Source: Micromonospora andamanensis (GTDB taxonomy: Bacteria > Actinomycetota > Actinomycetes > Mycobacteriales > Micromonosporaceae). Taken from it: a stretch of 64,000 nt of DNA. The stretch is from contig NZ_BOOZ01000015.1 of NCBI RefSeq assembly GCF_016863495.1, forward strand, positions 62,001 to 126,000, read 5' to 3'. Both the position numbers and the translations under genes were made by a program. This document shows positions 24,948 through 32,653 of this stretch, piece after piece; position 1 is the first letter of the stretch; every line of letters starts with the position of its first letter. Below the pieces are notes generated by a model. That model had not been told where the DNA came from. It was given only the letters and a program-made list of their open reading frames with translations, and made no database searches.

Positions 24948-25928
24948 TCATCCCATATCGACGCGTTGAGCAGCAGCAGGAAGCACGCCGGCGAACCCGG
25001 CGACGACATCGGCAGCCGACGTCTCCGCCGACACGGAGTCGCAGGACAGGCCGCAGTACATCGCCATTTCCTCGATCCGACCGGTGGTCGCCACAGTGGG
25101 CACCGCGGCACTGAACCTGGGCACCAGATACGACCGGTCCTCGACCGACGTCCGGCCGATGAACTTCTTCGGTTGCGCCGGGTCCTCGGTCACCGGAGTG
25201 GCCAGCACCCGGTGGCGGCGACCAGGCCAACCGATCTCGTAGACGTCGGTGATCACCGTGTCGGCACCGTCTGCCGCGCACACCGCCGCCTTGAAGTGGG
25301 GATGAGCCCAGGACTCGCGGGCCACCACGAACACGGTCCCCAGCAGGACACCGTCGGCTCCGGCGGCCACCGCCTGCGCGGCGTCGGCGGGGGATCCGAT
25401 GCCCCCCGCCGCGACGATGCAGGCGCTGGGCAGTCGGTCCCGTAGCCGGGCGACCAACTCGTCGCGGCGCGACACACCGAGCAGGTGCCCGCCCGCTTCG
25501 ATGCCCTGCGCCACCACCACGGCGCCCCGCTCCGCCGCCAGCACGCCGTCCTCGACCGTGCCGACCTGGACCACGAGGGCCCGGCCGGACGCGGCGACCC
25601 GCTCGAACACCGCCGCCTCGGGCATGCCGAAGAGCGACACGTGGACGTGCGGCGGCGTCTCAGCGAGCACCTGCTCCACCTGTCGGGCGAGGTCGTCGGG
25701 ACCGACCACCTCCGGGATGAAGTTCACCCCCACCGGGCGCGACGTGCCGGCGGCCAACCGTCCCAGCACCGCCGACAGCGCCTCGCCCATGAGCTTGTAG
25801 CCGCCCACGCAGCCGGCGGCACCGGCGTTGGAGACCGCGCACGCCAGCTCCGTGCCCGCGACGCCGCCCATGCCCGACTGGAGCAGGGCCACGTCGGTGC
25901 CGAGTACCGTCGCCACGCTCGAACGCAT
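24948..25928 (-). CDS. Nitronate monooxygenase family FMN enzyme
   Basis: A 326-aa TIM-barrel flavoprotein of the nitronate monooxygenase/2-nitropropane dioxygenase family. Visible are LLQSGMGGVAGTELACAVSNAGAAGCVGGY at the N-terminus (FMN phosphate side), VVAQGIEAGGH with the conserved His, IVAAGGIGSPADAAQAVAAGADGVLLGT. These enzymes oxidise alkyl nitronates to carbonyl compounds and nitrite; related members act as enoyl reductases. ATG 25928 overlaps the preceding stop by one base (TGATG). Beside an amine N-oxygenase it may process a nitro or nitronate intermediate, or protect the host from it. Confidence 0.9.
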   Translation of the reverse strand: MRSSVATVLGTDVALLQSGMGGVAGTELACAVSNAGAAGCVGGYKLMGEALSAVLGRLAAGTSRPVGVNFIPEVVGPDDLARQVEQVLAETPPHVHVSLFGMPEAAVFERVAASGRALVVQVGTVEDGVLAAERGAVVVAQGIEAGGHLLGVSRRDELVARLRDRLPSACIVAAGGIGSPADAAQAVAAGADGVLLGTVFVVARESWAHPHFKAAVCAADGADTVITDVYEIGWPGRRHRVLATPVTEDPAQPKKFIGRTSVEDRSYLVPRFSAAVPTVATTGRIEEMAMYCGLSCDSVSAETSAADVVAGFAGVLPAAAQRVDMG

Positions 25929-26755
25929 CAGCCCAGGCTCTCCACTGCAGACAGCGCGGCCTCGACGCTGCCGAAGCGAGCTGTCAGCGTGTGCACCCAC
26001 CGCTCGACGCCGAACGCCAGGCAACTGGTGTGGGCGGTGTCGTCGCCGGCTTGGATGTCGCACCGCTCGCCGAAGAAGTTCCGGTGGTAGTTCACCGAGC
26101 CGATGGCCAGGCCATCGACGACGAACTCCTCCTTCACCGGGAAGAGGCGCTGCATCTTCGCCTTGCCGCTGTTCTTGTCGAAGAACGGGTCCGTGGCGAC
26201 TTCGAGCTTGACCTCAAGGCCGAGCTCGGCCATCAGCGCCAGCACCGCCTCCTTGGCCCGGCCGAGGTGCTGCTTGGCGCCCTCCTCCTGGCCGATGAAG
26301 ACGATCTCGCGCATCGAGAAGCCGAGCAGCCGCTGCAGGCCGTCGTAATGGTCCTCGTTGCGGAAACAGGTGCCCAGGGTGGTCCGCAGGACTCCCCCCG
26401 CGGGCAGCACCGAACCGGCCAGGTCCAGGTAGATCGCGTAGCACGCGGCCGAGGGCAGGGCGAACTCGGCGGGCCGCATCACGTCCGCCGGCACCTGCGC
26501 CAGGGGCCGGGACTCCGCCGCCAGCAGAGGGCCCACCCGATCCGGATCGAGCCGAGCAGCCGCCAACCCGAGATGCGGGAAGTTGTCGTAGTAGTCGAAG
26601 GTGTCCAGGTCCCGCGTGCGCAGCAGGAACGGGAACCGGAACTCCGCGGCGCCCCAGCCGTCGCCCAGGCGGCGGAACACCGCGTCGACCGCCCGCAGCA
26701 ACCGCAGCTGGCCACCGTCGAGAACCTTCAGGCCATTGTCGGTAACGGTAGTCAT
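25928..26755 (-). CDS. Amino acid:[carrier protein] ligase (class II synthetase-like)
   Basis: A 275-aa homologue of truncated seryl-tRNA-synthetase-like enzymes that charge a carrier protein instead of tRNA, first described in Bradyrhizobium with Gly or Ala. Class II motif 2 is seen in TCFRNEDHYDG and motif 3 in TSCLAFGVERW. Cys105, Glu150 and Cys245 match in order and spacing the Cys-Glu-Cys zinc site that binds the substrate amino group. No tRNA-binding coiled coil is present. ATG 26755 overlaps the stop of the small carrier protein (ATGA), its obvious partner. This gives the pathway an aminoacyl thioester without an NRPS. Small amino acids are expected from family knowledge. Confidence 0.92.
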   Translation of the reverse strand: MTTVTDNGLKVLDGGQLRLLRAVDAVFRRLGDGWGAAEFRFPFLLRTRDLDTFDYYDNFPHLGLAAARLDPDRVGPLLAAESRPLAQVPADVMRPAEFALPSAACYAIYLDLAGSVLPAGGVLRTTLGTCFRNEDHYDGLQRLLGFSMREIVFIGQEEGAKQHLGRAKEAVLALMAELGLEVKLEVATDPFFDKNSGKAKMQRLFPVKEEFVVDGLAIGSVNYHRNFFGERCDIQAGDDTAHTSCLAFGVERWVHTLTARFGSVEAALSAVESLG

Positions 26756-27000
26756 GACGCCGCCTTCTGCTTCAGAAACCGCGCCCCGATCGCGTTGAGG
26801 GTGCGGAAGTCGTCGAGGTCGAGTTCCTCGGGGTCGATCGACTCGCCGGTCAGTTCCTCCAGCAGGAAGATGAACTCGACGAAGGCCAGCGAATTGATCG
26901 CCCGGCTGTCGATCAGGTCGAGGTCGTCGTCCAGCCTGTCGAGTTTGGGGTTGCGCTCCAGGATGAAGTCCCGCACCGCCTGCATCGGTTCGGCCCTCAC
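26752..27000 (-). CDS. Dedicated amino acid carrier protein
   Basis: An 82-aa acidic carrier protein. The attachment Ser is probably Ser37 in DSRAINSLAFVEFIFLLEE; the flanking RAINSL resembles the carrier proteins paired with amino acid:carrier-protein ligases rather than fatty-acid ACPs. GTG 27000 overlaps the diiron oxygenase stop (GTGA), and its own stop overlaps the ligase start (ATGA), so three genes are translationally chained. An internal ATG at 26,985 is a less likely start. It should hold an aminoacyl thioester made by the adjacent ligase after PPTase activation. Confidence 0.9.
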   Translation of the reverse strand: MRAEPMQAVRDFILERNPKLDRLDDDLDLIDSRAINSLAFVEFIFLLEELTGESIDPEELDLDDFRTLNAIGARFLKQKAAS

Positions 27001-27875
27001 TTGACCAGTTCCCTGCCCACGCCGGCCTTCGTCAGGAAGCTACGGGTCCGCTTGAGGATCCGCTCGTGCGCGGCGTGCCGGGCCGGGTGCTCCAGCGCCC
27101 GGCGGCGCAACGCCAACGCGTCCGGGATGCCGGCGTCGCGGTAGGCGGCCGGGTTGTAGAGCGTGCCGATGCTGTACCGCAGGTAGTTCTCCAGGTACTC
27201 GGCGACCAGCGGCACCTCGTCCGGGTCACGCTTGGCCACCTGACCGAGCAGGTTGGTGAAGATCATGCGTCCGAACGCGACGTGCCTGCTCTCATCCTGG
27301 TGGTGCACCCGGTTGATCTCCCGGGCGATGTGCGGCAGCGACTCGTCGGTGGCCATGTAGGCGTTGTAGTGGTCGACGATCTCCTCGAAGATGAGGATGC
27401 GGGCGAAGACCACCAGCTCGCGGGCCACCGGCGACAGGTGTTCCACCGAGTCGGCCTGCAACGTCGGCTGGGCCGGGTACAGCTTGCCGCCGTAGCGCAG
27501 GCAGAACTGCGCGAAGAACCACATGTGCTCGTTTTCCTCACCGATGAAGTGGTGCAGGAACTCCGAGACGTTCGCGTAGGTCCGCTCGTGGATGCGCATG
27601 ACGACTTCGCTCATCAGCTCGCGGATGCCGTGGATGTTGAGGCTGAAGAAGTTGATCGCCTCGTACTTGGTGAGGGCGATCTGCTGCTCGCGGGTGAGCT
27701 CGTCCCACATCGGGGTACCCGCGAGGGTGGTCAGGCTCTCGCTCATCCAGGGCATGTCGGGCTCGATGGCGTCCGGCCAGTCGAACAACGTGTACGGGTT
27801 GTAGTAGCCGGACTCGGCCATGTGCTCGAGCCGGTCCAGCTCCAGCTCGATCGGCTCGATCTCTCGTACCGCCAT
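26997..27875 (-). CDS. AurF/CmlI-type diiron N-oxygenase
   Basis: A 292-aa ferritin-like diiron protein of the p-aminobenzoate N-oxygenase family. Ligands are visible: Glu72 (KYEAINFF), Glu114 and His117 (ENEHMWFF), Glu164/165 (FEEIVDHYN), His191/192, Glu195 and His198 (HHQDESRHVAF), including the extra His typical of AurF and CmlI. Family members oxidise amines to hydroxylamine, nitroso, nitro or azoxy products with O2. ATG 27875 follows GGGGAGGA. Encoded between the transglutaminase-like protein and the amino acid carrier genes and downstream of the alkylamine-forming logic, it is the likely N-oxidation step. The amine substrate (free alkylamine or carrier-bound aminoacyl group) is not known. 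Confidence 0.92.
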   Translation of the reverse strand: MAVREIEPIELELDRLEHMAESGYYNPYTLFDWPDAIEPDMPWMSESLTTLAGTPMWDELTREQQIALTKYEAINFFSLNIHGIRELMSEVVMRIHERTYANVSEFLHHFIGEENEHMWFFAQFCLRYGGKLYPAQPTLQADSVEHLSPVARELVVFARILIFEEIVDHYNAYMATDESLPHIAREINRVHHQDESRHVAFGRMIFTNLLGQVAKRDPDEVPLVAEYLENYLRYSIGTLYNPAAYRDAGIPDALALRRRALEHPARHAAHERILKRTRSFLTKAGVGRELVK

Positions 27876-27916
27876 TGTCAGTCGTCCTCCCCGATAGGTG
27901 GTTCAAGAGGTCAGGT

Positions 27917-28888
27917 TCACCGCGCCGACCGGATGTCGGCACGCAACTGCGCCGGCTGCGGCGAACCGCATTCGTGACGTCCGAAGGACGCGTTGCCGGA
28001 AGCGGTCGACGGGATGACCTTGTTGTAGAGCGACCCGAGGCACAGCTCCTGGAACTGCTCGGTGTCGGCCGACAGGCGCGCCGCGAGCTGCGCCTTGGCG
28101 ATGTCGACAGTCTTGGTAACCCCGTCGTCGTCGGTCACCTCGACGCACGCGTGCGGCAGGTCGAGCGCGCCGCCGAGCACCCCGGTGAACCAGCCCCGCT
28201 TCGCCTCGGCGCGGTATCCCGCAGCGCGGAAACGCTCGGCCAGCAACAGACTCGCCGCGATGCAGCTCGTCACCCCGAGCTCGTGCACGAGCGCGTAGTC
28301 GGCCTGCATCGGCACCGGGATCATCTGCCAGCGGTAGCCGGCGTGCAGGTAGTCCCGGGTCAGCTTCCGCAGGGTCGCGGAGACCAGCGGGGTACGGGCG
28401 CCGGTGTTGGTTACTGTCGCGGCGTACTCCGCCGACCCCTCACTCGGCGTGAGCGGCGTGATCTCCTCGAGGTGACCGCCGAACCGGACCACGTCGGGCC
28501 CTTCCAGCAGCCACGGCGCCACCCCCGCGCACTCGTGGCATTCCAGCCGGACCCGGAAGCTCCAGGTCTTCGGCCGCAGCAGGTCGTCGACCGGCCGCCC
28601 CGCGAACCGGAACAGCATCCGGAACGCCAGCTCCGGCTGCGTGTTCCGGCGGTGCGAGTACATGCCGAGGTTGTACAGGTCGTTCGGGTCGAAATACCGT
28701 ACGCCGTCACGGTCCTCGACCGGCAGGCCGGCGCCGACCAGTCGGTCCACGTCGGTGGCGTCACAGTGGAGCATCTCCCGCGCCACGGACTCCGGCTGAG
28801 TCTTGCGGGAAAACTGGTCGGGAACGAATTCGATCGCTTCGGCGACCTTTTCCCACGGCGGGCACGCAGTCTCTTGTTGCTGTGGCAC
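27917..28888 (-). CDS. Transglutaminase-like protein, possible amide-forming enzyme
   Basis: A 323-aa protein whose C-terminal half has the order of a transglutaminase-like cysteine fold: Cys209 in GVTSCIAASLLLAERFRAAGYRAEA, His246 in PHACVEV and Asp262 in KTVDIAK. The N-terminal 190 residues are unassigned; C117-H-E-C120 and a later HEC (305-307) might bind metal. The GTG at 28888 is chosen because GGGGGAG lies 6 nt upstream; a TTG 45 nt earlier is in frame. It is the first gene of the operon. In andrimid biosynthesis a transglutaminase homologue (AdmF) forms an amide between carrier-bound partners, so a similar condensation of aminoacyl-carrier protein with an amine is plausible here, but the fold call itself is from motif order only. 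Confidence 0.65.
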   Translation of the reverse strand: MPQQQETACPPWEKVAEAIEFVPDQFSRKTQPESVAREMLHCDATDVDRLVGAGLPVEDRDGVRYFDPNDLYNLGMYSHRRNTQPELAFRMLFRFAGRPVDDLLRPKTWSFRVRLECHECAGVAPWLLEGPDVVRFGGHLEEITPLTPSEGSAEYAATVTNTGARTPLVSATLRKLTRDYLHAGYRWQMIPVPMQADYALVHELGVTSCIAASLLLAERFRAAGYRAEAKRGWFTGVLGGALDLPHACVEVTDDDGVTKTVDIAKAQLAARLSADTEQFQELCLGSLYNKVIPSTASGNASFGRHECGSPQPAQLRADIRSAR

Positions 28889-29664
28889 GGTCTCTCCCCC
28901 AGGCAGATTCAACCGGGTCTGCGACCGTGTCAAACACCGGTCACGACCGCACAGGAATACGAAACGCCCGACAACGGGCCATCAGTATGGTTCGCTACAT
29001 TCTGCCGGGTCCTGCCTGACCCCGCGGAACACCAACGGACGCTACCACCTGTCACGCGTCCCGCAATCCATTAATTTCGCATATCCCGCTGTGCGCTTCC
29101 CACGCACCGCACGATTAAGACGATTCATCCGCAACGCCGGAAGCGCCGCCGAAGGTCCCGCCGGAAAACACCCCGGTAGGCCTGCGGGACGGTACCTCCA
29201 GAGAGAAGTATGAGCAGCTCAGGATGCTGGTCCACGGTGTCGGACATCCGATCCGCGACCAACCAGGTCCGGGCGATGTGGCAAAGGTCACAGATGCGAT
29301 AAGCATATGGCGGCGGAATGAAAGTCGAGCGACCGGGCGCCATACGCATCGAGAACATCGCCAAACCCGCATATCAACGCAGGACCGGACCCACGCCCAG
29401 CCGCATATTCGATTTGCAGGTTGCATCTGCGCCGCAAGCCGACAGCATTGTCCGGACCACGTCGGATAGCTGACTTCCGCAGAACTGCAGGTCGCCGCAA
29501 TGACTCCCGCGCCGCATCCCCGTGCATTCCTCACGGTCGTATTCCCATCGAGCGCCGGTATCGTATGGTGCGGCGCGAGGGACGCCGACTCATGGTCGAG
29601 GTGCCGTGGGGTCGGCGCGGATCGGCGGCCACAGCCGCCCGACCAAGCCAGTGAAGGGGCCACC
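28889..29664. other. Long divergent intergenic region, reduced GC
   Basis: It separates the minus-strand operon (start 28,888) from the plus-strand esterase (start 29,665) and holds the second copy of the repeated element (29,024-29,150). A 79-codon minus-strand frame at 29,125-29,364 contains CDLCHIARTW and DQHPELLILL and reads more like protein than its surroundings. I do not recognise it; it ends inside the repeat and could be a decayed gene. Nothing else is supportable. Confidence 0.5.
29024..29150 (-). repeat. Cluster-specific repeated upstream element, copy B
   Basis: The counterpart of 20,126-20,255, with the same ordered blocks (GCGGAACAC, ACGCTA, CAATCC.TTAATT, GCATA, TGTGCGCTTC). 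It ends about 135 nt upstream of the transglutaminase-like gene start on the minus strand, a promoter-proximal position for the N-oxygenase operon. Confidence 0.6.
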
Positions 29665-30615
29665 ATGCCGTTGGATCGGATACTCCGGAGTCTCATCGCC
29701 TGGCAACGCGCCGACGGTGCGCCGACCCCGCTTCGCGCGCTCTCGGTCGAGCAGGCCCGCGAGCGTTACCGGGAGAGCGCCATCCGCCCCCGACGCCGGG
29801 ACGACGCCGACCCGTACCCGATGCTGTCGGTCGTCGACGAGAAGATCGACAGCTCGGACAGCACGCCTGTCGGGTCCAGGGTGTACACGCCACGGTCCGA
29901 CGCCGGACGGGTGATCACCTACCTGCACGGCGGCGGCTGGGTGACCGGCGACCTCGACACGCACGATGTGGCCTGTCGGATGCTCGCAGGCTCGTTGGGC
30001 GCGGTCGTCGTCTCCGTCGACTACCGCAGGGCACCAGAGTTTCCGTATCCCACGCCGCTGCAGGACGCCATCTCGGCCGCCCGGTGGACGAGCCGGATGT
30101 TCCCCGACCGCTACCACGTTCTCACCGGCGACAGCGCGGGCGCCCAACTCGCGCTCGGCGTCGCGCTCGACGCCAGGGACAACGACGGCCCGCCGATCGC
30201 CGCGCTGCTGCTGATGTATCCACCCGTCGACCCGAGCCTTCGGATCGCCGCGGCAGGCGCGCACACTGATGGTTACCTACTCTCCGTCGACGACCTGACC
30301 TGGTGCTACGAGCAGTACGTTCCCGATCCACGACACCGCAGCGATCCCGCCGTCGACCTGCTGCACGCGGACCTGACCTGTCTACCGCCGACGGTGGTCG
30401 CCACAGCGGAGTTCGACCCGCTACAACGCGAGGGTGAGCTCCTTGTGGAGAAGCTGCGCGCCGACGGCGTGCCCGCCCGGCACGTGCCGGGGCCGGGCCT
30501 GGTGCACGGCTCCTTCCTGATCCAGGACATCGTGCCCGCGGCGGCGGCCAACGCGCGGCAGGTCATCCAGGAGTTCGACGCCGTCCTCACGGGCGCCCGC
30601 CGGAACACCGCGTAG
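29665..30615 (+). CDS. Alpha/beta hydrolase, hormone-sensitive-lipase (esterase) family
   Basis: A 316-aa esterase of the HSL/GDSAG family: YLHGGGWVTGD (oxyanion hole), TGDSAGAQLALGVA (nucleophile Ser), ATAEFDPLQREGE (Asp) and LVHGSFL (His). These hydrolyse small acyl esters in the cytoplasm and some act as tailoring enzymes or product-inactivating esterases in antibiotic clusters. ATG 29665 follows GAAGGGG. It is the only plus-strand gene in this part and converges on FAAL 2 with a tight hairpin between them. It may edit or de-esterify the lipid product; the substrate is not indicated. Confidence 0.88.
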   Translation: MPLDRILRSLIAWQRADGAPTPLRALSVEQARERYRESAIRPRRRDDADPYPMLSVVDEKIDSSDSTPVGSRVYTPRSDAGRVITYLHGGGWVTGDLDTHDVACRMLAGSLGAVVVSVDYRRAPEFPYPTPLQDAISAARWTSRMFPDRYHVLTGDSAGAQLALGVALDARDNDGPPIAALLLMYPPVDPSLRIAAAGAHTDGYLLSVDDLTWCYEQYVPDPRHRSDPAVDLLHADLTCLPPTVVATAEFDPLQREGELLVEKLRADGVPARHVPGPGLVHGSFLIQDIVPAAAANARQVIQEFDAVLTGARRNTA

Positions 30616-30627
30616 TCCGTCCGCGCT

Positions 30628-30650
30628 GCGCCGGGGTTCAACCCCGGCGC
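30628..30650. terminator. Bidirectional hairpin terminator
   Basis: An 11-bp perfect stem (GCGCCGGGGTT / AACCCCGGCGC) around a single central base lies in the 37-nt gap between the convergent esterase and FAAL 2 genes. The one-base loop must open to a slightly larger loop in RNA. Confidence 0.6.
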
Positions 30651-30652
30651 GA

Positions 30653-32374
30653 TCACGACGCCGCGACCATCGACGGCGCCCGGTCGCTGTGGACAGCGTC
30701 CAGCTCACCGTCGAGGAACAGCCGGCGCATCACCGGACGCTTGACCTTGCCGCTCGTGGCGCGCCTGACGCCACCACGGCGCAGCAGCACCGTCGTGCCG
30801 GGGCTTATCCCGAACTCGCGGGTGAGGGTACGGCTGATCTCGTCGGCCAGGTGGCGCAGGCGGTCCTCAGTCGGCCGCCCGTTGACCTCGGAAACGACGA
30901 CAAGTGCGTGCTCCGAGCCGGGCCCGGCGAGCGGAACTGTGAAGACCGCGCTGATGATCCCCAGACCGGGCACCTGTGCCCGCAGGGTCCGCTCGATCTC
31001 CTGCGGGTAGAGGCACCGGCCGTCCACGGCGAGCAGCTCGGCGGTACGACCGGTCACGTACAACTCGCCCTCGTGCAGCGTGCCGAGATCTCCGGTACGG
31101 ACGTAACCGTCGGTAGTGGACGTCGTACCGGTCGGGGCATCGTCACGCCAGTAGCCTCGGGAAACGCTGGGCCCCCGGAGCCAGATCTCGCCAACCGACC
31201 CGGGGGACAGCGCCTCGCCGGTGGCCGGGTCAGCGATCAGCACCTCGACGTCGCGCGGCGTGCCGCAGCTGACCAGGGCGGCACCGGCCTCGGCTGGTAC
31301 GAACCGCTGCTGTTCCAGCCCGTGTTCGTCCACCCAGGTCACCACCGGCCTTCGGAACGGGTCCGCGGACACGAACAGGGTTGCCTCGGACAGGCCGTAG
31401 CTGGGGCACACAACGTCGTCGCGCAGCCCGGCCGAGGTGAATCGCGCCACGAACGCCGCCACGGTCTCGGCGTGGATCCGCTCCGCCCCGTTGATCGCGA
31501 TGCGCCATCGGGACAGGTCCAGCCCGGACAGTTGGCTGTCGGTCACCCTGGCCCGGCACATCTCGAACGCGAAGTCCGGAGCGGCCGAGGCGTAGAGTTC
31601 GTACCTGTCGATCATGCTGAGCCAGCGGTGCGGATGTCTGATGAAGGCGGCGGGTTGCATCAGCACGCAGCCGCCCCCCACCATCAGGGCGGGCAGCAGG
31701 TGGCCGAAGAGACCCATGGCATGGTGCAGTGGCACCCAACCACCGAGTCTGGTTTGCGCGGTCAGACCGAACGCGCGGCGTTGGCTCTCCACGTTGTGCA
31801 GGAGGTTGCCGTGGCTGACCATCACTCCTCTGGGCTCGCCGGTCGCGCCTGAGGTGTACTGGAGGACGGCGAGCGCGTCGCGGTCCAGCTCGCGCGGCGA
31901 CCACGAGTCCGCGTCCGGCACGACGTCGCTGTCGGTGGCCAGCAGAGGCGGGTCGGTCAGCCCGACCGCCTGCGCCCACGCCAGGACGGTGTCGTGATTT
32001 GTGGTGTCGGTCAGTAGCGCTGACACCGAGGCGTTCTCGGCGATGCGCAGTGCCCGCGATCGCTCGTGGGGATATCGGCCCGGCAGCGGCGCCGGCACCG
32101 CGATCATCCCGGCGTAGAGACAGCCCACGAGCGCTGCCGCGAAGCCGAATCCGGTGGGGTACAACAGCAGCACCCGCTCGCCGACCGGGTAGCGGGCCTG
32201 AAGCCACGCCCCGATTCGCCTCGCTTCCGCGTCCAGTTGGGCGAACGACACGCGTCGGTCGCCGCCATCACCCTCGAGGTCGTCGACAATGATCAACGCG
32301 GTGCGTTCCGGTGTCGACCGCGCGTGTGCACGGATCGCTGCGGCGGCATTGGCGGTGAGCGACATATCCATCAT
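30653..32374 (-). CDS. Fatty acyl-AMP ligase (FAAL), copy 2
   Basis: A 573-aa ANL enzyme: ATP loop YTSGATGEPRGVM, FAAL-type GWVPLHHAMGLFGH, SYGLSEATLF, TGDLGTLHEGELYVTGR and C-terminal TSGKVKRPVM. The N-terminal LLYPTGFGFAAALVGCLYAGMIAVPAP is typical of FAALs. ATG 32374 (or 32371) follows GGAGGGG; the frame is open further upstream without support. It is alone in its transcription unit, 279 nt from the upstream LuxR gene. With FAAL 1 at 17,061 and two ACPs in the cluster, the two ligases may load different ACPs: ACP 2, the probable substrate of the reductase fusion, has no other obvious loader. Confidence 0.9.
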   Translation of the reverse strand: MMDMSLTANAAAAIRAHARSTPERTALIIVDDLEGDGGDRRVSFAQLDAEARRIGAWLQARYPVGERVLLLYPTGFGFAAALVGCLYAGMIAVPAPLPGRYPHERSRALRIAENASVSALLTDTTNHDTVLAWAQAVGLTDPPLLATDSDVVPDADSWSPRELDRDALAVLQYTSGATGEPRGVMVSHGNLLHNVESQRRAFGLTAQTRLGGWVPLHHAMGLFGHLLPALMVGGGCVLMQPAAFIRHPHRWLSMIDRYELYASAAPDFAFEMCRARVTDSQLSGLDLSRWRIAINGAERIHAETVAAFVARFTSAGLRDDVVCPSYGLSEATLFVSADPFRRPVVTWVDEHGLEQQRFVPAEAGAALVSCGTPRDVEVLIADPATGEALSPGSVGEIWLRGPSVSRGYWRDDAPTGTTSTTDGYVRTGDLGTLHEGELYVTGRTAELLAVDGRCLYPQEIERTLRAQVPGLGIISAVFTVPLAGPGSEHALVVVSEVNGRPTEDRLRHLADEISRTLTREFGISPGTTVLLRRGGVRRATSGKVKRPVMRRLFLDGELDAVHSDRAPSMVAAS

Positions 32375-32574
32375 TGCCCTGGTTTCCCCTCCCAGCCGTG
32401 TGCACGACTCATCAGCACCCACGAATGAGCCATCGAGGTGCTTCAGGAACTCAGCATGCGACGAAAGCGTCTTTTGTTGTGGGTTATGAGAACTACACAC
32501 CCCCGTTATTAGAAACGCATCTGGTCGCGGCACGTCACCCCAGTCGCGCCCCACCAGGACGCAGCCAGCGGTTA

Positions 32575-32600
32575 CCGTACGGAAAGGTTCCGTACGGAAA
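32575..32600. promoter_or_regulatory. Direct repeat of CCGTACGGAAA upstream of FAAL 2
   Basis: Two identical copies of CCGTACGGAAA (32,575-32,585 and 32,590-32,600), each containing the palindrome CCGTACGG, spaced 15 nt start to start. The site is about 200 nt upstream of FAAL 2 and just after the LuxR gene on the same strand. A tandem regulator site is plausible. Confidence 0.5.
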
Positions 32601-32653
32601 TCCAACAAAGCGGAATGAATGGACTGACGCTGTCATCGCACCAGGCGGAACGG

